From the NCBI RefSeq assembly GCF_024763615.1, contig NC_077222.1, positions 102,891,417-102,955,416 on the forward strand: a stretch of 64,000 nucleotides of DNA, read 5' to 3'. Positions 46,119-58,832 of this stretch are shown piece by piece. Below the pieces are notes generated by a model. It searched no databases. It saw nothing but the letters and a program-made list of their open reading frames with translations, and was not told the DNA's origin. Position 1 is the first letter of the stretch. Each line of letters starts with the position of its first letter. Source of the stretch: Phlebotomus papatasi (Eukaryota; Arthropoda; Insecta; Diptera; Psychodidae). Both the position numbers and the translations under genes were made by a program.

Positions 46119-48973
46119 ACACAGAAGGTCATTGTAGAACTCGGTTTGTTCGGGAGTTCTTCACCCCTTGTTTTCCATCCTTATTCAAGCTTTCCCTTGT
46201 AATTTTCCTCAGTTTGCTTGTATCGCGTGGCTAAGTGGATTTTTCGTCAAGTTCCTCAGCATTATGATTTTTAGTGGGGAGGGGGTGGACATTCCACGCG
46301 TGTGGATGACTTTCAATGGGGAGAGCTCCCTTGAAAAAAAAAATGGCAAGGTGTGTACAGCATGACAAAAAGGTGTACTAGATAGTAATCAACTGATGGT
46401 GTGAGAATGCTAGAGTGAAAGAGCACGGAATGATAGGGAAGAATAGTCTCTTATGTGTTTGGGAGTAAAAATTTTTACGATGGGTGGAGATTGGGAAAAA
46501 TTCTCAGGAGGTCACTGACGATGAAGACACAATGAATGAAGGTGAAAATGTAGGAGAAAAAAAAACATTCTTGTGGTATTTGAATTAGAGGGAGCAATTA
46601 AATTTTTCGGCAGATAAGACAGTGGCGTGCTAGAAAAAAAACGTGTTAGTTTAGAACAAAAGCTGAGAATTTTTCCAAGTTTTTTTTTTTTACTTCGACT
46701 TCTCTGTAAATAGTTATGGCAATTTTGTATGGGAGAAAGACGGTGAAGCAGAAAAAAAGAGTTGTATGTGTAGATTTTATAAGCACCCAAGAAATAAAGA
46801 AGAGTCTGAAGGGGCGAAGGAACTCCAATAAACGGTTTTTATGTTACGTTAGAGCAAGATATTTGACTAAAATGCAAATATTTACATACCAAGGCAAACA
46901 CTAATAAACATTGGAAGGTGGATTAGTGAGGAAAGAGTTTTTTTTTTACACTGAGAGAAGGAAAAAAATAGGGGAAGGCTTTGAAGCTTCGTACATATTG
47001 TAGCTTCGTATTTTTGTAGTTTCGTACATATTGTAGCTTCGTACAATTAATATTTGTTCCATAATCTTTCAATCAATCAATCTAGCTTTTAAGATATATT
47101 GCCATTGATAGATCAGACTCATTAAAGGAATATGGAAAAATATAAAGTGTTCGAAGCTAGAGGGCGTGCGAAGCTTGAAAGCTTTCCCCTATATGGAAAG
47201 CGACGCAAAAGACGACTTTGCTGATTTTTTTTTTTTAAACATTGAGAGGGGAAGGGGTGGATTCTTGAAAATTTCCTTATACTTTCCTACCCTCCAATTT
47301 TATATTTCCCACAATAGAATCACAGAGAGATCTTGAGAGGGTGAAAGTTTTTCACGAAAGAATTTTCTTTTATCTCTCAACCCCCTTGGCTTTTTTTTGT
47401 GTGAGGAAAGGGGATGGATCTTAAGCAACAAAAATGCTCAAAAGTTGGGATGAAATCTTAAAAAAAAAAAAATAATTTTTCCATCTAAAAGAAAATTTAA
47501 ATAACAAAAATTTCTCTTAGCATAGTGATTAACGTGATTTTGTCGAAAATTCCTGAGGGAGAAATTAAATTGATTTTACTGCCAAGAATTTTCCTTCCCC
47601 CAAAACTCTTGGGGATATTTTTTTTTCAGCTGTAGGGAAGTCAGGAGCTAATTCCTCTTCCTTGATATAAAAAAAAATATTTTCCTCCATCTGTAGTGAT
47701 TTAATATAATTTCAAAATATTAATAGAGCCTGGGACATGGTGAGGGTGAAAAATGGGACAGAAAATTGAGATGATGGAATGAGAGAATTCATCAATAAAC
47801 GCGCGAAGCCTATTATTGGCGTCCATTCACCCATTTTCCCACCCACTGGGTGGTATATTTGATAAAATACATCACACTGAAAAAAAAAACATACGTATTG
47901 GTATACACTGAGAGGAAAAAAAAGCTTTCGTCGTCTACCACCCACTCCCAACGCCATCTGGAGGGTGGGTGGAATATTTAAATTCATAGCACTGACACAC
48001 ACCTCACACCACCAAAGAGGAGGTTGTGTTGGGTGGAAAAAACACACAAAAAAACACTGAAGCCACCGCCCCAATTCGATTCGACATTCCATCATCGCCA
48101 TCAAACAGAGAGAGGAAAGTGTATGGCTTTTTTTCCACCGTTTCATCTCCATGGGTTTGAGTCTGAGGGAAGAGGGTGGTGGGAGTGTTGGAAAAAAATC
48201 CCAGTTAGTGTATTTGAACCCCACACATTTTTTTTTTCCTATATAGTATTTTATTCCCGTGCAACTCGTTTTGGTTGTTGAGCTACCAAAACCATCACTT
48301 CCCACTCATCCTCACAAAGAAGAAAAAAAAAAAACAGAGAAGCCAGGGGAAATGGTTTTCCGGGGGGTTGGAGTTTGTCCGGGAGTTTGGGGCTTGAGTG
48401 TTTTGCTGTAACCGTCACGTTGACACTTTTCATCATTACCCCCCGGCCTGGTTCGCACAGTAAAAGGGGGTGAGCTTCGAGACACGCAATTCTTCAAAAT
48501 ATATTGTGAAAGCTTGAAAATATAATAGGGTGGCATTTTTTGCCTACATTTGGGGGGTTTGAGGGACATTTTTCTTCTTCATCTTCCCGCCTTTTTGCCA
48601 CCCGCCTTTTCTTAGACAAAGAAACCCACCCACCTAATTTGGCATTCAAGATTGAGGAACTTGATGGGTGAGTGGAAACAGAAGGAAAAATTGTAAGGGG
48701 TTTGGTTTGTGAATGAGATCTTTTGTACACGATAAAAACGGTGATGAAAACGGTGATGGTGGAAAAATTTACGAAGTGGCCGAAGTTGCACGAAGTCAAG
48801 GATTTTTCGAATTGTCGAAGACAGATTACAGACGGTTTCTATGAAGTCTAATTACTGATTTAAACCGTTTAAGGATTTCAAGACCTTTCGAATAAAACCA
48901 ATCTAGTCAAAATCGGCTGAGAAATAGACATTCTAGAAGGGTTGGACACCTCAAACGAAGTTGTGTAACTCTG
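46119..48973. other. Less AT-rich intronic island (one MITE inside)
   Basis: Apart from the 46971-47189 MITE, this is unique DNA with purine-rich and CCACC/GGGTGG stretches. The longest open frame of the window (197 codons, 47712-48305 minus) lies here without domain or codon support. Candidate regulatory DNA. Confidence 0.35.
46971..47189. mobile_element. TA-GGGG MITE, 219 bp
   Basis: GGGGAAGGCTTTGAAGCTTC at the left and GAAGCTTGAAAGCTTTCCCC at the right; TA flanks at 46969-46970 and 47190-47191. TTGTAGCTTCGTA recurs three times near the left end. It is related in style to 26626-26835 and 63513-63702. Confidence 0.8.
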
Positions 48974-49168
48974 TCCCCTGCAGGTGACTTTGATACCCTC
49001 CTGTTCGTAAGCTTTTCTTTAATTCTAATGTTTAAGAACGGTTCTCACTGATCAGACATGGTAGATTGGATCAGTAAAGATCATCCTTAAGAGAATTAAA
49101 GAAAAGTTTACGAACAGAAGGGTGTCAAAGTCACCCGTAGGGGACAAAGTCACCTGCACTTACGGCAC
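48974..49168. mobile_element. Foldback family TACCGTAAGT, copy 2
   Basis: GGTGACTTTGATACCCTCCT with GTTCGTAAGC at the left is mirrored by GTTTACGAACAGAAGGGTGT near 49105. The right side extends into GGACAAAGTCACCTGCACTT and ACGGCA. It aligns with 38616-38801. Confidence 0.65.
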
Positions 49169-49732
49169 TTTACTAATTGTCCGTATTTGTTTTGGTTTCT
49201 ACTTCTGCCATAGTAGGCTATGCTAAATTTGAACAAGATAAGGCTACCACTAATTAAATGGTAGGGAAGCTTTCTGTGCTTTCAAGGCAATAATTGAACT
49301 AAGATAAACGCAATTCAAAATGTAAATGTAAGCCACAGACTTGTCGACTTTTAAACCCGATACGAATATTTTATGCTGGGTTTGTAATGGAAAACCTTAT
49401 TGCGGACAATAATGTTTGCCAGCTCTGACTCAGGCTATGATCATGTGGAATAGAGGGTTAGAAAGGTTAGAACAATGAGACGGACACCGAGAATGATTTG
49501 ATCAGTCTTCGATTGATTACGAACCTGGAAGGGCATGGGACGCATGTGTAGTCTAGAAGGAGGTTGTGATTGGAAAAGAGGAACGAGAGGAAGGTTTATA
49601 TTTAGTCCCAGATCCCTTGTGATCGTTTAAAGAACCCTTCTCTGGTCGATAAATACTTAACAATAAACATTGCTGCGACCGTTCTTTTGCGCATACGCTC
49701 CCTAGGGGGCACTTCCTAATACTGAGAATTCT

Positions 49733-50165
49733 CTCGTTCAGTAATAACCTTCCCGATTTTAGAGCTTTCTCCAGGTTTTTTTCTGTATCGATTCGAAGGT
49801 ATTTCAGAGAGAACTTACCTAAAAACCCGATGGAATTTCGAACGTTTAAACAGTTTAAACCGACGAATTACACAAAAGTGAGCAAGTTCATCGAAAGGAC
49901 ATTTATTCTAATACAAGTGCGATTGAAACGTTGTGCCATCCTAAAATTCCACAATACTACAGAAAAAATCACTTTTAGCTTGAAGTGACAAAAATACCGA
50001 AATTCGAACTGGCAGAACAGTCAGTGCTACAACGGCGAGTACACGAACTTGCGTTTTAGGCTTTAGGGTTCCGGTAAATTTTCGAATAGGTTTGGCTTGG
50101 CTTTGGAGTGGCTTTGTTTCTTCGAAAGGCAGAGATTACTGATCAGAGCTAATAGGGAGAGCGCC
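49733..50165 (-). repeat. Dispersed repeat family A, copy 2 (empty of both insertions)
   Basis: This is an inverted copy of 17668-18750 without the two MITEs. At the 216-bp MITE's site it reads CAGTAATC with a single TA (on the minus strand), so it is a paralogous pre-insertion site. Length about 430 bp. Confidence 0.75.
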
Positions 50166-50959
50166 CTACCATAATATTTTTTTTAGTTAACCCGTATACT
50201 TCATGTGAGCAACTCATACCCGCAACGATTTATGAGCTGGGTTGTATCATTCGCGCTCAAATGAATGAAAATTTTACCCATTGCAAGATTTTCCAAATAT
50301 TTTCTGTTTAATTGAAGTAAACAAAGTGTTTCAGGGGTTGAACTCCTTGACTTTTTCTCTACTCTCTTTTCCATTGTAATCTTCGGCCAAATTTGGAACA
50401 ATAATGTTTAAGAATTTATCATTAAAAATAAATTAAGTTAAATCTTTTATGAAATATTAGAAATTTATTTATTAAGGCTAGATGATTCGGGTCTACTGTT
50501 ATCTAATGAAGTTTTGATGGGTAAGTTGGCGGCAGATAGGTGTACGTACAAACACGCATTACCTACATGTTTGTGTTAATTTAATACGACAAAAAAAAAT
50601 GGTTCAAGAATTATACATATTTTGAATTTTATTCTTTAAAAAACATTTATCCTATTAGCAGTTGTTCAGAATTCGTAAACCCAATCTAATACTAATATTC
50701 CAGAGTTATGAAAATTTCTTTATTACTCGAAAAGTTAATTTATCATTTCGTTTTTGAATGTAAAGGATAAATTCAAAATTAAATTGCAAATTTAAAAATA
50801 TGTTTTATTTTGTGGTCCTTAATTTTTAGCCATCTTTGATGTATCCCTATACCGGTAATCCTTGTGACTTAAGCGGCCAGTTCCTGAAGATCTCAAAACA
50901 CTGATTGATTAGCAAGCTAGGCTGTGTGGTGTGGACGTCAAGTCCCTGATATAAAGCTT

Positions 50960-51645
50960 AAGAAGAAGATTAGCAACCATTTTATTATTTTTTCATAATC
51001 TAACAGATCATTTGCCATTAGTATTCTAATCCTAAGTCAAATTTTCCATAAAAATCTTGACTAATAATGAATTAGAGATGTTAAGCCATTTAGTTAAGCC
51101 TTATACGGGCTTTAGACCTAAAACGGTCTTCAGACTAGACGTTTAGCCCAGTTCTCAAAGGTCTAAAAATTCATGAAAAGCGAGGAATTTTAATGCTTTT
51201 TGAAAACCTAATAGGTCACTTATCTTTAATAATCCATTCCTAAGTTAAATGTTTCCAAAAAATCGTCAGCTAAGTCTTATACTGGCTTCAGACCGAAGGC
51301 TTAGCCATATGGTTTAACTGCTCTGATTTCTTATCAATCACGATTTTTTGGAAAAATTTAACTTAGAAGTGGATTATTAAAGATAAATGACCATAAAAAA
51401 GCAATGAAATTGCTCGTTATTTAGAATTTTAAGACCTTCTACAACTGGACTAAACATTTAGTCTGAAGATCGCTATAGGTCTGGGTCAAAATATTTTCGA
51501 AAATTTAACGTAGGATTTTAAGGAGAAATGACCTAATAGATAATGAAAAAGTAATAAAATTGGTTGCCATTTAGGATTCTAAGACCTTCGGGAACTGGGC
51601 TAAACTCTAGTCTCAAAACCGTTTTAGTTTTGAAGCCCTTATTAA
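50960..51645. repeat. Inverted pair of ~190-bp satellite units
   Basis: The arms meet near 51330: CTTTAATAATCCATTCCTAA then CCAAAAAATCG faces CGATTTTTTGG then TTATTAAAGATAAATGAC. Each arm contains more than one unit (ACTAGACGTTTAGCCCAGTT and its mirrors AACTGGGCTAAACTCTAGTC and AACTGGACTAAACATTTAGT). A stray piece occurs at 57420-57450. Confidence 0.65.
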
Positions 51646-53369
51646 GGGTGTCTGAGAACGATTTTTATAAAAATCGAATAAGAACTTTTGAAGTTTACAA
51701 TGAAACAATAATTTAAGTTTTTTTAAATAGTGTCTAGAAATCCTAAATAATTCATTCTTTCAAGCTGAAAACCATATTCTAAAGTTTTAGTTTGCTTTAG
51801 ACGCTTTAGACCTATTGTTCGAACCGTTTACCATTTTATCGTTCAGTTTCCACTATTCTAGAGCCCAAACGGTAAGAGATACTGATTTCTAGCGTCCGGA
51901 AAATTACAATTTCAAAATGTTTACTAATTTTTTCAGTGTACAGCAACCCCTACCCAGGGCTATCTATGAGTGTAGATGAAAAGATATTTGAACCATTTTC
52001 TATTATTATTTTTCTCCTTGGTTGAGTTTTTCACTTTTCTTGAGGAAGGGAGTTTGAGGGCATACCATTTCTCAAGGGTTTGTCATGAGGTGTATGCATG
52101 AAGGAAGAAAAAGACGGATTTTGACGTCCTCAGGCCCCTGAAATTGAGGAGTTAGGGTTTGTTGTTTTCGCTTCCTCAAAATTATGCTGAATTTTGTGGG
52201 GGGTTGGTGTTGATGGAGAAGTCTGAGCATGGAGGTGTGAGGGTAGAGAAACAAATATTTGTTTGTGGTTTCAGCTGTGTAGGGGATGGGGTGGTTTTGT
52301 GTGATATGTACATTGTATAAGGGTGCCTCATGGTCACCTTATATTATGGTAATTTTCAGCATCTGTCGCATACAAAACAGAGTATTTGACATGGAGATGA
52401 CACCCTTTGAGTAGTCGTTCAAGGGGTTGGTAATTGCATTGAGTTATATCTCATTTTGTCCTTATTACATGGTTCCGCTCGAGGGATCCTTTCGATGCTC
52501 ACTCACTCTCATGCCTTATGGGTCAGTGATGAATAGGGGAGGCAATTGACTTTGGGTGTGTGTATGCCATAACTTTACGATCTTGACATTTTTTTTAAGG
52601 ATTGGTACATTAATATTTATGACATACCTTCGATGACTTTGACTTGTCAACCTTGGAATTTCTACTTTGGTGGTAGAAAAATCCATGTTTATTGTTTTAT
52701 AAGGATTTCAGAGGACTGCCTTTGGGATATGATGGTTTCTTTAAAGGTTGCCTAATGACTTGTTGACTCTAACTTACTTCTGACCTCCATTAGTGGTGGT
52801 AACTCTGCTATTTTCTCGGTCATTTTCCTGGGTCAGAATGGAAGGCTAACAAAAAAAACTTCAGTCAGGTTTACAAAAATGTAAGCCCTAAAATATATAT
52901 TCTGTATTTTATTGGATTTAACACAATTTGACCCCTTTTTTCTCTTCTTTTATTTTTTTTCCTACCCATCCCCATAACCACAAAGTTTTAGCCGAAGTTG
53001 AACAACAACAAAAAAAAATTTCTGACATCCTCGACTTTTGTGTGCATTGTTCGGGAGAGAATGTTTCTCGGGGAAAGGGTAAAATTCTAAGGGTGGTTTG
53101 GACTGAAGAGGAAAGGGAGAGAAATTTATAACTAATCGCCATGGTTGACAACTTTTTCGTTCATGCCTTTTTTTATACCATCATCCTTTTTGGTCCTTTG
53201 TCTCGTCTCCGGGATTAAGGGTTGGGGTTTTAGAATGAGAGAAAATGGGAGTAAATGTGGTCTCAATAAAATTTTCTCACTTTTTCTACTTATCCTCTTT
53301 TGGTTGGATTCTTTATGGTCACAGCTTCTGTGGTACGGGGCAACATCCGACTTCGTTTGATCTGCCTTA
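51646..53369. other. Intronic island without recognised genes
   Basis: Unique sequence, G/T-rich on the plus strand at 52020-52700, consistent with an intron transcribed on that strand. No exon or repeat family found. Confidence 0.35.
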
Positions 53370-54500
53370 AATTTCTAAGACCGGTTGACCGGTACACCAG
53401 TAGACCGGCCGTTCTTCATTCCTCTGCTATGAGGTGTTAAGTAATTTTTGAAGTATTTGGGAGTTTGTTGACCTCAGGCGGACCTGGGCGGGGGTGTCTT
53501 AATCCAGGACCTTGCTTGGAACGCCTTGGAATAAACTCCAAAGACATTTTTGATTGTGGATTTCGAAGTTTCCCGACGGACTAGGTTCTGACATGTCTTA
53601 AATTTCTAGGATGAAGTGTAAATTACTTTTTGAAATAATTGCCAGAAATTGGAAAATTGACCTGGAAAGCAGGAAGCGCTATAAAAAACATTGTGGGGAT
53701 TCTTTGTCCTCAGGTCGAACCTGGGCGAGAGTACTTTAATCCAGGACTTTGCTCGGATCGCTTTGGAATAGACTCCGAAAACATTTCCGATTACAGATTT
53801 TGATGTTTTCCGATAGTGTAGGTCCTGATATGTCTTAAATTTGTGGGATCGGTTGGTCTGGTTGGCCGGTACACCTATCGTACTTCATGACTGCAATGAA
53901 GTGTTAAGTAATTTTTCAAGTATTTACCAGAATTTTGAAAATTGACCTGAATAAACGGGAAGAGTTAGAAAAGCCATTGTGGGGTTTTTTTGTCCTCAGG
54001 TCGGACCTGGACGACAGTGCTTTAATCCAGGACCTTACTTGGATCGTCTTGTAATAGACTTAGAACACATTTCTAATTGTTGATTTTAAGATTTTCCGAC
54101 AGAATAGGTTCTGATCTGTCTCAAATTTCTAAGATCGGTAGGCCCGGTTTGCCGGTAGACCGGTCGTACTTCGTCCCTCTGCTATGGGGCCTTAAGTAAT
54201 TTTTTAAGTAATTTCTAGAAGTTGGAACATTGACCTCAAAAGCAGAAAAAGCTAGAAAAGTCCTAGTGGGGATTCTTTGTCCTCAGGTCAGACCTGGGCG
54301 AGAGTGCCTTAATCCAGGACCTTGCTTGGATCGCTTTGGAATAGACTTTGAAAACATTTATGATTATAGATTTTGAGGTTTCCCGACAGACTAGGTTCCG
54401 ATATGTCTTAAATTTTTGGGATCGGTTTGCCGATGGACAGTAAGTACCTAACCCCATCGATATAAGGTGTTAAGCACTTTTTGAAGTAGTTCCTAGACTA
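53370..54500 (+). repeat. Tandem repeat, ~286-bp unit, about four copies
   Basis: CCTCAGG marks units at 53472, 53708, 53994 and 54281 (periods 236, 286 and 287; the first unit has a deletion). Shared blocks include CTTAATCCAGGACCTTGCTT, GGAATAGACT, TATGTCTTAAATTT and GGTGTTAAGTAATTTTT, together with ACCGG-rich stretches. GC-richer than its surroundings; no coding frame. Confidence 0.85.
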
Positions 54501-54636
54501 GTGGGACCAGACCGAGCCGACAGTGTCTGAAGCAAACTCAAGCAGGATCTTACCTGGATTACCGGCTGACTAGGCTATTCGATCCTATCTACCGATGGGA
54601 TCAGATGGTTTAGCCTACGATTACCTTCCTGATATC

Positions 54637-55195
54637 CATGTTCTGATTAGATTACATCTGTGGTATCAAGTAGGGTCTATCCAAAGCAACTTAGGCTCCA
54701 CTCTTCGCTTCAGCCTCAGCTTCAAAAGTAGTTTTTGCACTCTCCCGGTATACCAGGACCTCGCCAACTTACCAGCATATAGGTCTCCGTCAGATCTCAA
54801 TTATGTATTATGTAGTCCTGGAGCTTGGACTATGCAGTTTGTCCACCTCATCAGACCCAGGAGCCTGATACATCCTCTTTCTCGCTCTAGCCTAGGATTA
54901 CTAACTGCTAGTCATGTTTTGATTGTATTAGATCTGTGGTAGTAGAAGTAGGGTCCATCCAGTGCAACTTTGACTTCTCTCTCGGCTTCAGCCTCAGCTT
55001 CAACAGTAGCTTTTCCACCTTCCTTAATTACCAGGACCTCGCCAACTCACTAGTATACAGATCTCTGTTAGATCTTATTTACGTATATTGTTGTCCTGGA
55101 CCTAGGGTTTCTTGGGCTATCCAATTTATCCACCTTATTAGATCCAAGACACGGATCCCCTTGCATCTCTTCCTCGCTTCAGCCAAGATTGACTT
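54637..55195 (+). repeat. Tandem duplication, ~276-bp unit, two copies
   Basis: The copies begin at 54637 and 54913 (CATGTTYTGATT). They share ATCTGTGGTA, AAGTAGGGTC, CTTCAGCCTCAGCTTCAA and ACCAGGACCTCGCCAAC. Each copy keeps an open plus-strand frame with an aligned peptide (VGSIQ, FSLSF.SSF, YQDLAN, DL.YV). I do not call it a gene: no start, splice or family support. Confidence 0.75.
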
Positions 55196-55834
55196 CCCCT
55201 CCTTACAAACACGATCTCTTCGGTACCGTTCTATTGAGCCATTACGTAAGTAGCCATTACGTCCTTTTTAGGGACGAGGCTTTCTGCACAACACATCATC
55301 AATCCACACTATCTAACGCTAGGTTCCGCTCATAGAGTTTCCTTGGCATACAGGGGATGTGAGAGAGCTTAGTCTTCTCGTCCAGATAGAGGCAGCAAAA
55401 TGTCGTTGTCGGCTCCTTCATAAACCCCTCTTATTCGTGGTTCAGCCTTGGTCGGGACTCTCCTGAAGTTGCATCATGAAGAGCTACAGAGATTCGTCGT
55501 AAGACCCGTGTTGTGAGGTCCATCGTAAGACCCGTTTTTTCAAAGATCAGCAACTTCCTTTCTTTTGTACGGGCTAACGGCCCTGCTCCCGAACCATACG
55601 TAACCATTGGATTCAGTATGGGTTTCCAGATCTTGATCTTTGTTGACCGCGAGACGTTCTTTGGTCAAAACATTGACGAGAGTACGAGGAGCCAGGTCTT
55701 GCTGCAAACTTCCCATTAACCCCTATACCGTCTTCATGTCCCGACTCCAAGTTCGACATCATTCACCGTTTGGCTTTACTACGAAAAGAAGTTTGAACTT
55801 AGCCGCTTGTCGTAGATAACTGAACAACTTTGCG

Positions 55835-56365
55835 TTCAATGTTGGAACGTCAAGGAACGTTGGGGTGAGCTAGAACCGTTTGAAACCGAATAAACGTTAA
55901 GATAAGTTTGTCCAAGTACACTGGTAAAAATAAAAGGGTCAAATTGACCCTTTTCCAAAGGATGGATCATATTTGACTCTTTGAAAGGGTCACCAGGAAC
56001 CCTTCGAAAGGGTCACGGTTTTGACATCTATTTAATTCCGGAATAAACGAATAAAAAAACAATGAAAAAGTGATCTTTGGTGTTCGCTCAGATGAGAGAA
56101 ATATGATATCAGTAATAAGTTTACAATAAAACATGATTATTCGTGATAAATGTGCATACTAAATTTCAAGAGATACAAAAGCGAACCTTTCAAAGGGTCA
56201 AATACGATCCATCCTTTTGAAAAGGGTCAATTTGACCCTTTTATTTTTACCAGTGTAGCGTTTTGGCCCTTGACGTACAATTTTCATTTGACGTTCGTTC
56301 GATTTCAAACGGTTCTAGCGGTTCTAGCTCATCGCTATTCCAAACCGTTTTTGCAAACTTTCCAA
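55835..56365. mobile_element. Foldback element split by a 337-bp MITE
   Basis: GAGCTAGAACCGTTTGAAA (55867-55885) faces TTTCAAACGGTTCTAGC (56303 onward), where CGGTTCTAG is doubled. Other mirrored parts are GGAACGTCAAGGAACGTT and AACGTTAAG. The nested element separates the arms. Confidence 0.6.
55919..56255. mobile_element. TA-flanked MITE with CACTGGTAAAAAT ends, 337 bp
   Basis: The TIRs of about 54 bp begin CACTGGTAAAAATAAAAGGG. TA flanks lie at 55917-55918 and 56256-56257. Inside each arm AGGGTCAAATTGACCCTTTT forms its own palindrome, and GAAAGGGTCA recurs at the left, so AAGGGTC appears many times. Confidence 0.85.
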
Positions 56366-57454
56366 TTCAAAACACCAATTGAATCCCAGCCATCATAAGC
56401 TAATTCAATCTTATAACTGGTTTTGTCATGCGACTGGGATTTTCCCGGACGATTCTAGGGAAAATGTCCTTCTCTCTCTCTTGAACTTTCACCCGAGAAG
56501 AGCCACGTGAAATAAAATCTATTTTGGAGTGGCTGTGGAACGGAAACCATATTGATTTTTGGGTGGTGGGGTTTAGCTGTGGTTGAGTGTTCATCGAGGG
56601 AAATCGTCCATTGTTGGATGTATTATATAGCAGGGAAAAAAAAGCTCCCGAAGGATGAGGATTTTGGTGAAAAATGGTCAAGATTCTCGTTTGCTTTCTA
56701 TGTGGAAATTGCCAAAAGGGGGATGATTTTTGGGTGGGTGAAATTTTTTTCTATGTTCTCAGGGGTTCAATACGTGTGTGTGTGTGATTGGTTTGAGTGT
56801 TTTCAATGAAACCAAAGTGGATGTCTGGTGTATGCTCCATCTAAATCGCTGTGGCTATAACATCCTGGGATTATTTTCAGAACGATCCGCAGGAATTGTG
56901 CGGGGTTTATTGGAGCAAAAAAAAAAAGAAGTCACAAGGGGTGATTTTGTAGCCAATTTTATGTTATACCCCATGTCTTTTTTTGTCTCGCTTTTTGGCT
57001 TTCGATGTCAACTTCTTTCTCACCCTCGGCCTAGGGTGACGTTTTGTTCTTTTCAATTGGGGTAAGATTTGGGGTTTGGGAAATTGCTGCAGGAGAGGGT
57101 GGAAATTGGTGATTCAATGGCCGAAAAAGATGGCAGGAGGATGTTGCAGAAAATCGAGGGGATTGGGAAAATTCGCTTGGAAATTCAGTGCAAATGACTG
57201 TGTTCATGCTAGAGGAAGAGATCAATAGGGAAATAGGGAGTTCTCAGTTGTGGAGTAAAAATCGAACATACCCTATAACAGTATTCTAATTAAAAATTAA
57301 ATTTTAAGAGTGTACTGCAAAAAGGATAAAGGCAAACTCCAAATAACTTTATCCTGCGCGTATGTGTTGCTCTCCCGAAGTATACAGTCAGTTTTAAATA
57401 TCCAGGATAGTGTTGAAAATGGGCTAAAGCTCCAGTCTGAAGACTATCTTAGTG
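56366..57454. other. Intronic island without recognised genes
   Basis: Plus-strand G/T-rich unique DNA. A stray satellite piece (GGGCTAAAGCTCCAGTCTGA) at 57421 resembles the 50.96-51.65 kb units. Confidence 0.35.
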
Positions 57455-58201
57455 TATCAACTTAGAACATAATCAAATGTTCATAAATGTGCAAAGCATT
57501 AAAGTGTAAATTTAAGCTTTTCGAAGGGGTATTTTCAAAGCTTATTATTACACTGAACATTATTTGATCACAAATGTTTACTTCGATGCGCATTCTGCAT
57601 ACGATCTTGATTTTTGTGTATCAACTTAGAACACAATCAAATGTTCATAAATGCCTAAAACGTTTATGTAAATTTAAGCTTTTCGAAGGGGTATTTTCAA
57701 TGTTTATTATTCCACTGAACATTTTTTGATCACAAATATTTACTCTGATGCGCATTCTGAAAACGATCTTGATTTGTGTGCATCAACTTAGAATACAATA
57801 AAATGGTCATAAAAGTGCAAAGAATTTAAGCGTAAATTTAAGCCTTAGGAATGGGTATTTTCAATGCTTATTGTTACACTGATTATTTGATCACAAATGT
57901 TTACACTGATGAGCATTCTGAAAACGATCTTAATTTTTATGTATTAACTTAGAATACAATCAAATGTTCATAAATGTGCAAAGCATTAAAGTGTAAATTT
58001 AAGCCTTAGGAATGGGTATTTTTAATGCTTATTATTACACTGAACATTATATGATCAAAAATGTTTACTCGAATGCGCATTCTGAAAATGATCTTGATTT
58101 TGGTGCTCAGCATAGTACGAACAAGTTTTAAATTAAACCTTGTAAAGGGGTATTTTTAAACACCTTTAGTACACTTGAAGGCATGCTTGATAATACACTT
58201 A

Positions 58202-58559
58202 GGGCAGAATCACATTATTGTCAGAAAAATCCTGACCGTATTTCGTTGCTTTACGCATTTCCATTGCAATTCTTACGCAAATTTTCAATTACCGTATTAC
58301 CTTATCTCATTCTCAGTGGCACTGTAGGATTTTTTTGCTACAGTTTTCACAAAGTTGTTTTGCTCACCGTTTATCGCATTTTCGTTTTATTTCTTCAGTT
58401 TTCTTGTACTATTTTCACCTAGTGCTACCGATTATGAGATAAGGTAACACGGTAATTGAGAATTTGCGTAAGAAATGCAATGAAAATGCGTAAATTAATG
58501 AAATACGTTGAGGATTTGACGGTGATGGTGAGCATTTTACTGTCAATGTGATTCTGCCC
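58202..58559. mobile_element. TWA-duplicating MITE (PIF/Harbinger-like), copy 2, 358 bp
   Basis: The ends GGGCAGAATCACATTATTG and TGTCAATGTGATTCTGCCC are flanked by TTA (58199-58201 and 58560-58562). It is shorter than copy 1 because the central stem is reduced. It interrupts the 162-bp satellite array. Confidence 0.8.
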
Positions 58560-58586
58560 TTATTATGAATTTTAAATGTTTTGGTA

Positions 58587-58832
58587 CTCTGAAAAAAAAA
58601 AAAAGTTTTGTTAAACGAACAAATGGATTTTGTTCAAATTTTGCCAAAAGGATGTTATTTACCAATTTGACAAAACTTTTTCTCGCATTTTATATGGAAA
58701 AACACCCTTTTGACAAACTTTTAACAAAATCCAGTTGCCTGCCGATTTGACAAAACTTTTCCATACTCTGTATAGAAGAACTTTCTTTTGTCAAACTTTT
58801 CTTGTTAATTTGACAAAACTTTTTTTTCTGAG
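58587..58832. mobile_element. TA-flanked MITE with CTCTGAAAAAA ends, 246 bp
   Basis: CTCTGAAAA...AGTTTTGT at the left and ACAAAACTTTTTTTTCTGAG at the right; TA flanks at 58585-58586 and 58833-58834. TTTGACAAAACTTTT recurs three times inside. Confidence 0.75.

Noticed and set aside
47712..48305. 197-codon open frame on the minus strand, the longest in the window
   Set aside because: Its composition follows local CCACC/poly-A tracts. It has no domain, no repeated codon bias, no splice context, and it is rich in F, C and W.
49430..49730. Possible solo LTR
   Set aside because: AATAAA and a GC-richer block are present, but no TGT...ACA boundaries, target duplication or second copy were found.
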